Shown: positions 1-6,808, numbered from the stretch's first letter. The stretch is 12,381 nucleotides of DNA from Chryseobacterium gleum (GCA_945903925.1 CAMDPJ010000048.1:1-12381), one strand, 5' to 3'. Notes: generated by a model not told the origin, from the sequence alone. Numbers and translations: made by a program.

Positions 1-624
1 AATTGCCGCTTGCGTTTTATTTACCAGAGAAATAAATTGCGCTCTATCGGCAAACTCCACATCTTCCTCACTAAAGTCGAGTTCTAATTCTATTAAAGAG
101 GCGAAGCGAATCATTTCTTCGCGCAGTTTTTTTATTTCGTTGGAGAAGCCTCCGCGAATTTGCGAAATGGCCACTTGATGCTCTGCTTCTGAAGTAGAAT
201 GAATTAAATCGGCAACTGCTTCGGCTTGCGATAAATCGAGTTTTCCGTTGTAATAAGCGCGTAAAGTAAATTCACCTGGTGCGGCCATTCGCACTCCTTT
301 TTGTAAAAAGAGTTTGATGATTTCTTGTTGAATGTAAGGTGAGCCGTGACAAGATATTTCTATGGTATTTTCGGCGGTGTAGGAGTGAGGCGCTTTGAAA
401 ACGCTTACCAAAACTTCATCGATAATTCTTTCGCCATCGACGATATTGCCGAAGTGTAAAGTGTGACTTTTTACTTCGTTTAAATTTTTGGTGAAAACGG
501 TGCTGCATTTTGCAATTGCATCTGCACCTGATAAGCGTATAACAGCAATAGCACCAATGCCCGGCGCTGTGGCGGGGGCAATGATAGTGTCGCTGGTGGC
601 AGCAAGTTTACGAAGTCCGTCCAT
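1..624 (-). CDS. mnmE: tRNA uridine-5-carboxymethylaminomethyl(34) synthesis GTPase MnmE (N-terminal part)
   Basis: MnmE, with MnmG, installs the aminomethyl-type modification on U34 of certain tRNAs, using a formyl-tetrahydrofolate-type C1 unit and GTP hydrolysis in the cytoplasm. The 208 residues visible begin MDGLRKLAATSDTIIAPATA and match the N-terminal folate-binding domain: APGIGAIAVIRLSG (about 20-33), IEISCHGSPYIQQEII (about 89-104) and APGEFTLRAYYNGKLDLSQA (115-134), followed by the start of the helical domain (SQIRGGFSNEIKKLR). The family is about 450-460 residues long, so the GTPase domain and C-terminal C-[GAK]-K motif lie beyond the left edge. I chose the ATG at 622-624 because an in-frame TAG stands just upstream (637-639). 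It follows the thioesterase gene by 16 bp, probably in one transcript with it and the HAD gene. Confidence 0.95.
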   Translation of the reverse strand, partial: MDGLRKLAATSDTIIAPATAPGIGAIAVIRLSGADAIAKCSTVFTKNLNEVKSHTLHFGNIVDGERIIDEVLVSVFKAPHSYTAENTIEISCHGSPYIQQEIIKLFLQKGVRMAAPGEFTLRAYYNGKLDLSQAEAVADLIHSTSEAEHQVAISQIRGGFSNEIKKLREEMIRFASLIELELDFSEEDVEFADRAQFISLVNKTQAAI

Positions 625-640
625 GAGGCGAAGATACTAT

Positions 641-1132
641 TTATTTCACCATGCTTTTTTCAATCTCTATCGCTCTTTCAAACACATCAATCATTGGTCT
701 AAAAATGAGCACTCCATTTAGTAATGTAGTAAGTTCTTCGTCGTGCGAAGTAGCTTTAAGTGTTTTTAAGTTGATGTGAACAAAGGTTGAGCGCAAGACA
801 GCTTTTACATGAGTTTGTTCTTTATTGTACATCACCATTTCAACGGTGATAGATTTGTCTACAAAGTTGGTTACTTCAGAAGTGATAATTACTTCTTCAC
901 GAAGGTTAGCCGGTTTTCTGTAAACTATTTCGTGTTTGCCCACAAACCAAGCAACAGCTTTTTCGCGTGTCATGGCGAAAATATCAAGGTCGTAAAAATT
1001 CACCAAATGGTCTTCGCGTGCATTGAGGAAGTAATCGATGAATCGCCCGTTATTTAAATGTCCGAACATATCACAATCCTGAAACTGAATTGTTTTAGAA
1101 CTCTTTGGTGTTTTTTCAAATGCAGTTTCCAT
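641..1132 (-). CDS. Hot-dog fold acyl-CoA thioesterase (4HBT / YbgC-like)
   Basis: A 163-residue protein, the usual size for single hot-dog-fold thioesterases, which hydrolyse acyl-CoA or related thioesters in the cytoplasm. Residues 17-40 contain the family signature: QFQDCDMFGHLNNGRFIDYF, with Asp21 (candidate catalytic acid), the GHLNN turn and a conserved downstream Glu40. KHEIVYRKPANLREEVIITS and the later alternation KAVLRSTFVHINLKTLK fit the remaining beta strands. The substrate cannot be read from sequence; short-chain acyl-CoA or 4-hydroxybenzoyl-CoA-like activity is only a family-level guess. It sits 10 bp after the HAD gene and 16 bp before mnmE, so all three are probably cotranscribed. 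No functional link to tRNA modification is evident. Confidence 0.85.
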   Translation of the reverse strand: METAFEKTPKSSKTIQFQDCDMFGHLNNGRFIDYFLNAREDHLVNFYDLDIFAMTREKAVAWFVGKHEIVYRKPANLREEVIITSEVTNFVDKSITVEMVMYNKEQTHVKAVLRSTFVHINLKTLKATSHDEELTTLLNGVLIFRPMIDVFERAIEIEKSMVK

Positions 1133-1142
1133 GCTTATTTTT

Positions 1143-1781
1143 TTATAAGTAGTTTTTTACTTCGCGAATATCGCTAATGAGCGGAACGCTCATTGGTTTT
1201 AATAGTTTCACATTGTGTTCTTTTGGTGCGTAGCCAATGGCTTTAAATCCGCCAGCGCGAGCAGCAGTTAACCCCGAAAAGCTATCTTCCACCACTAAGC
1301 AGTCTTGTACAGCGAATCCCATTTCTTTGGCAGCCCATAAAAATATATCGGGGTCGGGTTTCCATTTTTGAATTTCGTAAGCGCTATAAATTTTATTTTC
1401 GAAATGATGAATCAATTTAGCTGTGGTGAGGTTCAATATTATTTTTGCTTTTTGAGCGCTTGATGCTGTGCAAAATGGCAAAGGAAAATCTTCTAATAAT
1501 TCGTGAATATGAGGAATGGGGGTAACCTCTTTTTTGAAAGCTTCGAATGATTTTTCACGAAAGACAGCTTCGAAATTATCGGGCAAATTCATATCGAAAA
1601 TTTTTTCTACATGCCGCATAGAAGCGCCTAAAGAAGTTCCCGAAAAATCTACGGCCATTTTGGCGATAGGCGCTTGGTAGCCCAAATCGCTTAAAACTTC
1701 TCCAAAAACTCTAAACGAAGTGGTTTCGGTATCCACCAAAACACCATCACAATCGAATAGAACACATTTAAAATTACTCAT
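1143..1781 (-). CDS. HAD-superfamily hydrolase, beta-phosphoglucomutase/phosphatase-like
   Basis: A 212-residue HAD phosphohydrolase with all four motifs. Motif I is LFDCDGVLVDTE, with nucleophile Asp10 and acid/base Asp12. Motif II is CTASSAQK (104-111), carrying the Thr/Ser. Motif III is the lysine in KWKPDPDIF (Lys141). Motif IV is VVEDSFSGLTAARAGG (163-178), with Glu165/Asp166 binding Mg2+. The helical cap lies between motifs I and II, as in the beta-phosphoglucomutase/phosphoglycolate phosphatase branch (subfamily IA). Length is normal. The true substrate, a sugar phosphate or other small phosphomonoester, is not determined. This is the first gene of the leftward cluster; its promoter should lie in the 124-bp gap it shares with the divergent OmpA lipoprotein gene. 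Confidence 0.88.
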   Translation of the reverse strand: MSNFKCVLFDCDGVLVDTETTSFRVFGEVLSDLGYQAPIAKMAVDFSGTSLGASMRHVEKIFDMNLPDNFEAVFREKSFEAFKKEVTPIPHIHELLEDFPLPFCTASSAQKAKIILNLTTAKLIHHFENKIYSAYEIQKWKPDPDIFLWAAKEMGFAVQDCLVVEDSFSGLTAARAGGFKAIGYAPKEHNVKLLKPMSVPLISDIREVKNYL

Positions 1782-1905
1782 TAGGCGAAAGTAAGCAGAA
1801 AAAGACTATTTGAATGGTTTTTAAACATTGATGATTTGAAAAAGTAAGTGTTTTGAGATGCTTTTCTTTCTTTATATAGCGTACATTCGATTAAAATCTA
1901 ATCAA
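1782..1905. promoter_or_regulatory. Divergent promoter region
   Basis: This 124-bp AT-rich gap separates two genes reading away from each other, so it must carry promoters for both. On the plus strand TACATTCG (1882-1889) is one base from the Bacteroidota -7 element TAnnTTTG and lies 16 nt before the lipoprotein start, but the nearest upstream TTG (1853-1855) is 26 nt away, longer than usual. On the minus strand several TAnnTTT-like words occur and none stands out. No operator-like dyad was seen. Confidence 0.35.
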
Positions 1906-2775
1906 ATGAAAAATATATTGTTGTTAGTTACTGTCGCTTTTATTGCTTCATGCGCACCGCATAAGGCTTGCGATTCTGCCGTTCAAGATAAACCGTTGGT
2001 GCAAAAACTTTACACCAAACGCTACAAAACTTCTTTGCATGAAAGAGATTCTTTGTGCACGCAAAGCAAATCTTTACAAGCCGATACAACCATATTGGGG
2101 AAGTTATTGAGAACTGAGAAAAAAAAGTTGGCCGATACCGAACAAGAGTTTTTCGACCTTAAAAAAACATACGATTTTTTAAAAAAATCAACTGGCGAAG
2201 AGTTGGCTAAGTTGGGCGAAACTTTAACCAAAAAAGGAATTGAGTTAGAAGAAAAACAAAAGAAGGTGGATAATTTAGAAAGCTTATTGGCCGAGCGTCA
2301 GGCGATGTTAGATAATTTGTTTGCATCTATCAAAAAGGCATTGGTAGATTTCTCTCCATCTGAATTAACCGTAGAATTGAAAGATGGCAAATTGTATGTT
2401 TCCTTGTTAGATAAATTGTTGTTTAAATCGGGAAGTGCTGAGGTGGAAGCTCGAGGTATTGAAGCTTTACAAAAGTTAGGTGCCGTATTGAAAAACGATA
2501 CGACTTTCGAAATTTCAGTTGAAGGTCACACCGATAATTTACCTATTAAAAATGCGGTATATCGCGACAATTGGGATTTGAGCGCGTACCGCGCTAGCTC
2601 TGTAGTTCGTTTGTTAATCGACAACAAAGTTTCTCCAGCTAGATTGACTTCTTCTGGAAAAGGAGAGTTTCATCCTATTGCTACCAACGAAACTCCAGAA
2701 GGAAGATCCAAAAACAGAAGAACAGAAATTATTTTGGTTCCCGATTTAAGCGAAATCATGAGCCTGATTAAATAA
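1906..2775 (+). CDS. OmpA-family peptidoglycan-binding lipoprotein with coiled coil
   Basis: A 289-residue envelope lipoprotein. I placed the start at the ATG at 1906, not the in-frame ATG at 1858, because residues 1-16 then form a clean lipoprotein signal MKNILLLVTVAFIASC with lipobox Cys16; the upstream frame would bury it. Residues about 55-145 are rich in Lys, Glu and Leu heptads and should form a long coiled coil. Residues about 165-280 are an OmpA/MotB-type domain: LLFKSGSAEVEARGIEAL, then EGHTDNLPI with diaminopimelate-binding Asp210, and SKNRRTEIIL with the matching Arg271/272. The protein is therefore inferred to be lipid-anchored, most likely in the outer membrane, and to grip peptidoglycan through its C-terminus, with the coiled coil as spacer. 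It ends 6 bp before rluF and may be cotranscribed with it, without an obvious shared function. Confidence 0.88.
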   Translation: MKNILLLVTVAFIASCAPHKACDSAVQDKPLVQKLYTKRYKTSLHERDSLCTQSKSLQADTTILGKLLRTEKKKLADTEQEFFDLKKTYDFLKKSTGEELAKLGETLTKKGIELEEKQKKVDNLESLLAERQAMLDNLFASIKKALVDFSPSELTVELKDGKLYVSLLDKLLFKSGSAEVEARGIEALQKLGAVLKNDTTFEISVEGHTDNLPIKNAVYRDNWDLSAYRASSVVRLLIDNKVSPARLTSSGKGEFHPIATNETPEGRSKNRRTEIILVPDLSEIMSLIK

Positions 2776-2781
2776 AAAAAT

Positions 2782-3765
2782 ATGAAGTCACCCGAGATAC
2801 GTCTTAATAAATTCATTAGCGAAAGCGGATTATGCTCGCGCCGTGAAGCCGATCGTTTTATTGAAAAAGGAAATGTTTTTATCAATGGTAAACGCGCTGT
2901 AATTGGCGATCAGGTTAAGTCGGGAGATGTAGTGAGGGTGAACGGACATGAACTAGAACCTCGCGCCAATGAAGACCAAGTTTTTATTGCACTCAATAAA
3001 CCTGTGGGCGTTACATCAACAACTGAAGCGGGCATACGCGATAATATTGTTCAGTTTGTAAATCATAGTAAACGCATTTTTCCTATCGGACGATTAGACA
3101 AAGATTCTCAAGGATTAATTTTTCTCACCAACAATGGTGATTTGGTAAACAAGATTTTGCGTGCTGGTAACAAGCACGAAAAAGAATATGTGGTAACGGT
3201 AAACAAACAGCTTACTGATGCAGTGATTGAAGGTATGAGTGAAGGTGTGCCTATGTTGGGCGTAACCACCAAGAAATGTAAAATCACACAAGAGGCTGCC
3301 AATGTTTTTCGCATTGTTTTGGTGCAAGGATTGAATAGGCAAATTCGCCGCATGGCCGAACATTTTGGTTACGAAGTAACGAAGCTCGAGCGTGTGCGCA
3401 TCATGAATATAAGTTTGAAAGGAATACCTGTTGGTGATTGGCGAGAACTCAACGCTAGCGAGATGCAATCTATTTACAAAATGATTGAACATTCGTCTTC
3501 TGAAACATCCCGAAAACCTGAAGAAAAACCAAAAAAACACAAATCGAATTCGCCCAAAAAATCATTGGGTGAAGCGCCAAAGAAATCAAGCACACCTAAA
3601 TCGAAATCACCTTCTCGTTTCTCTCATTTAGATGCGAATAGAAACGATAGATACGCTAGAAAATCGGGTGGAGGTAGAAGTACAAATAAACCAAAAAGCG
3701 GTGGTAAGAGTACTGGAGGAAATTCTAGCAAGAAAATTGGTGGGCGGGGTACAAAGAGAAGATAA
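2782..3765 (+). CDS. rluF: 23S rRNA pseudouridine synthase RluF (RsuA/RluB/E/F family) with basic C-terminal tail
   Basis: Isomerises uridine to pseudouridine in 23S rRNA; in E. coli RluF targets position 2604. An N-terminal S4 RNA-binding domain is seen at about 5-52 (IRLNKFISESGLCSRREADR and onwards). The catalytic domain spans about 65-235: LNKPVGVTST (71-80), the catalytic loop GRLDKDSQGLIFLTNNGD (103-120) with nucleophile Asp106, and QGLNRQIRRMAEHFGYEVTK (182-201). The combination of NHSKRIFPIGRLDKDSQG with LGVTTKKCKI fits RluF better than RluB/RluE, though specificity within this group is hard to fix by eye. Residues about 236-327 form a Lys/Ser/Gly/Pro-rich, probably disordered tail (KPEEKPKKHK, SGGGRS, GRGTKRR) absent from the E. 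coli protein; similar tails are common in Bacteroidota homologues and probably add RNA affinity. The start lies 6 bp after the lipoprotein stop. Confidence 0.9.
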   Translation: MKSPEIRLNKFISESGLCSRREADRFIEKGNVFINGKRAVIGDQVKSGDVVRVNGHELEPRANEDQVFIALNKPVGVTSTTEAGIRDNIVQFVNHSKRIFPIGRLDKDSQGLIFLTNNGDLVNKILRAGNKHEKEYVVTVNKQLTDAVIEGMSEGVPMLGVTTKKCKITQEAANVFRIVLVQGLNRQIRRMAEHFGYEVTKLERVRIMNISLKGIPVGDWRELNASEMQSIYKMIEHSSSETSRKPEEKPKKHKSNSPKKSLGEAPKKSSTPKSKSPSRFSHLDANRNDRYARKSGGGRSTNKPKSGGKSTGGNSSKKIGGRGTKRR

Positions 3766-3869
3766 GCGCGCGTAAGTCATTTAAATTAGATTTTTTTTAT
3801 TTCATTTTTTGATCCCAAAAGAAATTTTAAAGAGAAAAAATTTTCCTAAAACGAAGTAGTTTATTTGCC

Positions 3870-3941
3870 ATGGCATACCATTGCGGTCGCCCTTCGCTTT
3901 TATTTAGCATTGGGCGACTGCATAGATTCGCCCCTGCATGA
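3870..3941 (+). CDS. Possible upstream ORF in the thrS leader (23 codons), doubtful
   Basis: ATG at 3870 opens a 23-codon frame ending at TGA 3939-3941. The peptide begins MAYHCGRPSLLFSIG and ends RFAPA. Its stop overlaps, as ATGA, the start of a second six-codon frame at 3938-3958 (Met-Asn-Leu-Phe-Leu-Phe). Neither frame contains threonine codons, so classical threonine attenuation is unlikely. The frame lies exactly over the inverted repeats and could be a chance reading of a structured repeat. I keep it only as a candidate. Confidence 0.15.
   Translation: MAYHCGRPSLLFSIGRLHRFAPA
3882..3922 (+). other. Stem-loop A in thrS leader (11-bp stem)
   Basis: TGCGGTCGCCC at 3882-3892 pairs with GGGCGACTGCA at 3912-3922, giving 11 pairs including one G-U, around a 19-nt AT-rich loop. 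There is no T-run after it, so it is not an intrinsic terminator. Its 3' strand is shared with the alternative hairpin at 3912-3933, so only one of the two can form. Confidence 0.6.
3912..3933 (+). other. Alternative stem-loop B in thrS leader
   Basis: GGGCGA at 3912-3917 can also pair with a second TCGCCC at 3928-3933 across a 10-nt loop. The same TCGCCC word occurs at 3887-3892 in stem A, so the two hairpins are mutually exclusive. CTGCAT follows both the GGGCGA strand (3918-3923) and the second TCGCCC (3934-3939), so the arrangement is partly a direct repeat. Whether the switch is functional is unknown. Confidence 0.45.
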
Positions 3942-3942
3942 A
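3930..3942 (+). repeat. 13-bp dispersed word, copy 1 (GCCCCTGCATGAA)
   Basis: This 13-mer is identical to 10637-10649. Both copies are intergenic, and in both it lies just 3' of a GC-rich palindrome or hairpin on the same strand. That arrangement suggests the conserved end of a dispersed repeat family. Confidence 0.5.
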
Positions 3943-3975
3943 CCTTTTTCTTTTTTAAACTTAATATAAAGGTTC
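3940..3975 (+). other. Stem-loop C in thrS leader
   Basis: GAACCTTT at 3940-3947 is the exact reverse complement of AAAGGTTC at 3968-3975, with a 20-nt T/A-rich loop. A pyrimidine-rich stretch with T-runs follows (3976-3995), so it could act as a weak attenuator about 40 nt before the thrS start, but the long loop and the G/C bases interrupting the tract argue against strong termination. Confidence 0.4.
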
Positions 3976-4014
3976 GCTCTCTTTTTCTTATTTTTACGGC
4001 CTTTATTAAAAGTT

Positions 4015-5952
4015 ATGATTCAAGTTACTTTGCCAGATGGTTCTGTTCGCGAGTATCCTCTAGGGGTTACTGGAATGGATATCGCTAAAAGCATATCAGA
4101 AGGATTGGCGCGCAATTGCCTTTCTATTAAAGTTAATGGAGAAATTCAGGATTTGTCGCGAACGATTGAAACCAACGCATCTATAGTTTTACATACATGG
4201 AACGACAACGATGGTAAAGCTACCATGTGGCATTCATCGGCGCATTTATTGGCCGAGGCTATTGAATCTCTTTACCCTGGAACAAAGTTTGGAATCGGTC
4301 CGGCCATTGAAAATGGTTTTTACTACGATATCGATTTGGGTGGAAAAACCATCACCGATGCCGATTTCAAAAAAATTGAAGATAAAATGTTGGATTTGGC
4401 TCGTTTGAAAAGTGAGTACAAAAGAACTTGTGTTTCTAAGGCTGATGCTATTGCTTACTTCACCGAAAAAGGTGACGAATATAAATTAGAGTTGCTGGAA
4501 GGCTTGACTGATGGAGAGATTACTTTCTATTCGCAAGGGAGTTTTACTGACTTATGCCGCGGACCGCACATTCCCGATACTTCTTTTATTAAAGCAGCGA
4601 AGGTGATGAAAGTGGCGGGTGCTTATTGGAGAGGCGACGAAAAGCGCAAGCAGTTAACACGTTTGTATGCTATTACTTTTCCTAAGCAAAAAGAATTGAC
4701 CGATTACTTGGCGATGTTGGAAGAGGCATTAAAACGGGACCATCGTAAGCTGGGTAAAGAGTTGGAGTTATTTGCTTTTTCTCAAAAAGTGGGACAAGGT
4801 TTACCTTTGTGGTTGCCTAAAGGTGCTGATTTGAGAGATAGATTGACTAATTTCTTGAAGAAAGCTCAAGCGCAAGCTGGTTATTTGCCGGTAATTACGC
4901 CGCATATTGGAAATGTGGAATTATATAAGACATCTGGACATTACGAGAAATACGGCAAGGATTCATTTCAGCCGATAGAAACTCCTCAAGAAGGGGAACA
5001 GTTTTTCTTGAAACCGATGAACTGTCCGCACCACTGCGAGATTTACAAAACTAAACCTCGTTCATATAAAGACTTGCCAGTTCGTTTTGCTGAGTTTGGC
5101 ACTGTTTACCGGTACGAGCAAAGTGGAGAGTTGCATGGATTGACTCGTGTGAGAGGTTTTACGCAAGATGATGCACATATTTTCTGCCGTCAAGATCAAT
5201 TGAATGAAGAGTTTGAGAAAGTGATTGATTTAGTACAATATGTATTTAAGGTTTTTGGCTTTAATGAGTATACTGCTCAAATATCATTACGCGATAAAGA
5301 AGATCGTTCTAAATACATAGGTAGCGACGAAAATTGGGAGCAGGCAGAACAAGCAATTATCGATTCTGCCGCTAAGAAAGGTTTGAAAACTGTTACTGAA
5401 TATGGTGAAGCGGCTTTTTATGGTCCGAAGTTAGACTTCATGGTGAAAGACGTGATTGGCAGAAAATGGCAGTTGGGTACTATTCAGGTAGATTACAACT
5501 TACCAGAGCGTTTCGAGCTGGAATACATTGGCAGTGACGACAAAAAACACCGTCCGGTAATGATTCACCGCGCCCCATTTGGTTCTTTAGAAAGATTTAT
5601 CGCGATTTTGATTGAGCATTGTGCAGGAAACTTCCCTTTATGGTTGATGCCCGACCAGCTCGCAATATTACCATTAAGTGAAAAATTCAATTCAGAGGCC
5701 GAAAATATTTTGAGTTTGCTAAATAATTCCGATATTCGCGGATTCGTTGATGACCGTAATGAAACGATAGGAAAGAAAATTCGTGAGGCGGAGATGAAAA
5801 AAGTTCCTTATATGCTTGTGCTAGGAGAGAAGGAAATCAGCGAAGGAGTAGTAGCTGTGAGGAAACATGGAGGCGAAGATTTAGGGAAAATGAAGTTGGA
5901 AGATTTTGTAGAATTAATAAAAAAAGAAATTAATAACGCGTTAGAAAAATAG
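4015..5952 (+). CDS. thrS: Threonine--tRNA ligase (ThrRS)
   Basis: Charges tRNA-Thr with threonine, a cytoplasmic class II aminoacyl-tRNA synthetase. At 645 residues it is full length. The TGS domain is about 1-61 (MIQVTLPDGSVREYPLG). The editing (SAD) domain follows, with the zinc-like quartet HSSAH (His73, His77) and CRGPH (Cys181, His185) that clears Ser-tRNA-Thr. The catalytic core is about 240-540, with the active-site zinc ligands Cys337 (MNCPHHC), His388 (DDAHIF) and His518 (MIHRAPFGSLERF). Motif 2 is visible as FGTVYRYEQSGELHGLTRVR (361-380) and motif 3 as APFGSLERF. The anticodon-binding domain is about 545-645 (LPLSEKF to VAVRKHGGEDLG). No Shine-Dalgarno precedes the ATG. Its stop TAG abuts the infC start directly. 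It heads the conserved thrS-infC-rpmI-rplT order. Control probably acts in the structured leader, by an unknown mechanism. Confidence 0.98.
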   Translation: MIQVTLPDGSVREYPLGVTGMDIAKSISEGLARNCLSIKVNGEIQDLSRTIETNASIVLHTWNDNDGKATMWHSSAHLLAEAIESLYPGTKFGIGPAIENGFYYDIDLGGKTITDADFKKIEDKMLDLARLKSEYKRTCVSKADAIAYFTEKGDEYKLELLEGLTDGEITFYSQGSFTDLCRGPHIPDTSFIKAAKVMKVAGAYWRGDEKRKQLTRLYAITFPKQKELTDYLAMLEEALKRDHRKLGKELELFAFSQKVGQGLPLWLPKGADLRDRLTNFLKKAQAQAGYLPVITPHIGNVELYKTSGHYEKYGKDSFQPIETPQEGEQFFLKPMNCPHHCEIYKTKPRSYKDLPVRFAEFGTVYRYEQSGELHGLTRVRGFTQDDAHIFCRQDQLNEEFEKVIDLVQYVFKVFGFNEYTAQISLRDKEDRSKYIGSDENWEQAEQAIIDSAAKKGLKTVTEYGEAAFYGPKLDFMVKDVIGRKWQLGTIQVDYNLPERFELEYIGSDDKKHRPVMIHRAPFGSLERFIAILIEHCAGNFPLWLMPDQLAILPLSEKFNSEAENILSLLNNSDIRGFVDDRNETIGKKIREAEMKKVPYMLVLGEKEISEGVVAVRKHGGEDLGKMKLEDFVELIKKEINNALEK

Positions 5953-6540
5953 ATGAGACAACCAGGAGGCTTTAATCCCAATTTCAAAAAACCGGCAGGC
6001 GGACCCCCGCGTCCGAGAGGTGGTAGATTCATTAAAAAGAATCCACACCGCACCAACGAGGAAATTACGAATCGTGAAGTTAGGGTAGTAGGTGAAGGTA
6101 TTGATTCTGCAGTATATCCAATAAGAGAAGCAATAGCTTTAGCTAAAGAAATGGAGCTTGACTTGGTGGAGATCTCACCTAACGCTGAACCACCTGTTTG
6201 TAAGATTACTGACTACAAAAAGTTTTTATACCAACAGAAGAAAAAGCAGAAGGAGATTAAGAAAAACACTCAGGCTGTTGTTATTAAAGAGATTCGTTTT
6301 GGACCCAACACCGATGAACATGACTTTAACTTTAAGTTGAAACATGCGCAGGAGTTCTTGGAAGATGGAGCGAAAGTTAAGGCTTACGTGTTCTTTAAAG
6401 GTAGAGCGATTGTGTACAAAGAAAGAGGTCAGATTTTGTTGCTGAAGTTCGTTAACGAACTAGAGGAGTTTGGAAAAGCTGAAGGAATGCCGCAATTGGA
6501 AGGAAAGAAGATGATTGTAATGATTGCACCAAAAAAGTAA
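5953..6540 (+). CDS. infC: Translation initiation factor IF-3
   Basis: IF-3 binds the 30S subunit, prevents premature 50S joining and proofreads start codon and initiator tRNA. This 195-residue protein has an N-terminal domain at about 36-100 (NEEITNREVRVVGEG, ISPNAEPPVCKITDYKKFLY), a lysine-rich linker (QQKKKQKEIKKN, about 94-105) and a C-terminal domain at about 106-193 (KEIRFGPNTDEHDFNFKLKH, VKAYVFFKGR, MIVMIAPKK). It carries an N-terminal Pro/Gly/Arg-rich extension of some 18 residues relative to E. coli IF-3. The start is ATG, whereas E. coli infC uses the rare AUU for autoregulation, so that control is not expected here. Thr-synthetase stop and infC start touch (TAGATG), with no Shine-Dalgarno, which suggests translation by reinitiation or coupling. 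Confidence 0.97.
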   Translation: MRQPGGFNPNFKKPAGGPPRPRGGRFIKKNPHRTNEEITNREVRVVGEGIDSAVYPIREAIALAKEMELDLVEISPNAEPPVCKITDYKKFLYQQKKKQKEIKKNTQAVVIKEIRFGPNTDEHDFNFKLKHAQEFLEDGAKVKAYVFFKGRAIVYKERGQILLLKFVNELEEFGKAEGMPQLEGKKMIVMIAPKK

Positions 6541-6602
6541 TGTAAAGCCGCATTACAATGCGTTTAGTGAATAGATTAAGAGTTTTATATAAATAGAGTG
6601 TT

Positions 6603-6803
6603 ATGCCAAAAATGAAGAAGAATTCCAGCGCTAAGAAGAGATTCGAGGTTACTGGTTCGGGAAAATTAAAAAGAAAACATGCTTACAAACGTCACATACT
6701 GACTAAGAAAAGCACGAAAAGAAAAAGAGCTTTGACTGCAACCGGAATGGTACATTCTACCAACGAAGGAAGAATCAAATTGCTTTTGACCATAGGGAAA
6801 TAA
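6603..6803 (+). CDS. rpmI: Large ribosomal subunit protein bL35
   Basis: A 66-residue, highly basic protein of standard bL35 length: MPKMKKNSSAKKRFEVTGSG, then KLKRKHAYKRHILTKKSTKRK. It is a structural component of the 50S subunit. It lies 62 bp after infC. That gap holds only weak dyads (TGTAA/TTACA at 6541-6557, overlapping GCATT/AATGC) with no T-run, and no Shine-Dalgarno. In gamma-proteobacteria this position carries the translational operator bound by L20; nothing here can be shown to be equivalent. Confidence 0.97.
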   Translation: MPKMKKNSSAKKRFEVTGSGKLKRKHAYKRHILTKKSTKRKRALTATGMVHSTNEGRIKLLLTIGK

Positions 6804-6808
6804 TTCCC
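6795..6808 (+). other. Hairpin spanning the rpmI stop codon
   Basis: GGGAA (6795-6799) and TTCCC (6804-6808) form an exact 5-bp stem, and the loop contains the rpmI TAA stop codon. A second dyad, CTTGTT (6808-6813) with AACAAG (6837-6842), follows in the 86-bp rpmI-rplT gap, with CAAC/GTTG (6836-6847) overlapping it. There is no U-tract strong enough for termination. Regulation, processing or chance are all possible. Confidence 0.3.

Larger units (their letters stand above)
3766..4014 (+). promoter_or_regulatory. Structured intergenic/leader region upstream of thrS
   Basis: This 249-bp gap between rluF and thrS should contain the promoter and 5' leader of the translation cluster. Its first 90 bp are AT-rich with T-runs but no clear hairpin terminator. 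From 3870 on it is unusually structured, with three stems in series at 3882-3922, 3912-3933 (competing with the first) and 3940-3975, followed by a pyrimidine-rich stretch. No convincing TTG plus TAnnTTTG promoter pair was found, and there is no T-box signature. Part of the segment may be an interspersed repeat and not a dedicated leader, because its GCCCCTGCATGAA word recurs at 10637-10649. Confidence 0.45.

Noticed and set aside
488..721. A plus-strand open frame over the mnmE start
   Set aside because: It is antisense to the conserved N-terminus of MnmE and the thioesterase end, and looks like a shadow of their codon pattern.
1858..1905. An upstream ATG for the OmpA lipoprotein giving 16 more residues
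   Set aside because: It would place the lipoprotein signal and its Cys16 lipobox inside the protein; the ATG at 1906 gives a proper signal peptide.
3115..3540. A 141-codon minus-strand open frame
   Set aside because: It lies wholly antisense to rluF, whose plus-strand domains are unmistakable; the translation resembles no protein family.
3843..4014. A T-box riboswitch controlling thrS
   Set aside because: No T-box core sequence or specifier loop is visible, and T-boxes are mainly a Firmicutes feature. The stems present do not match that layout.
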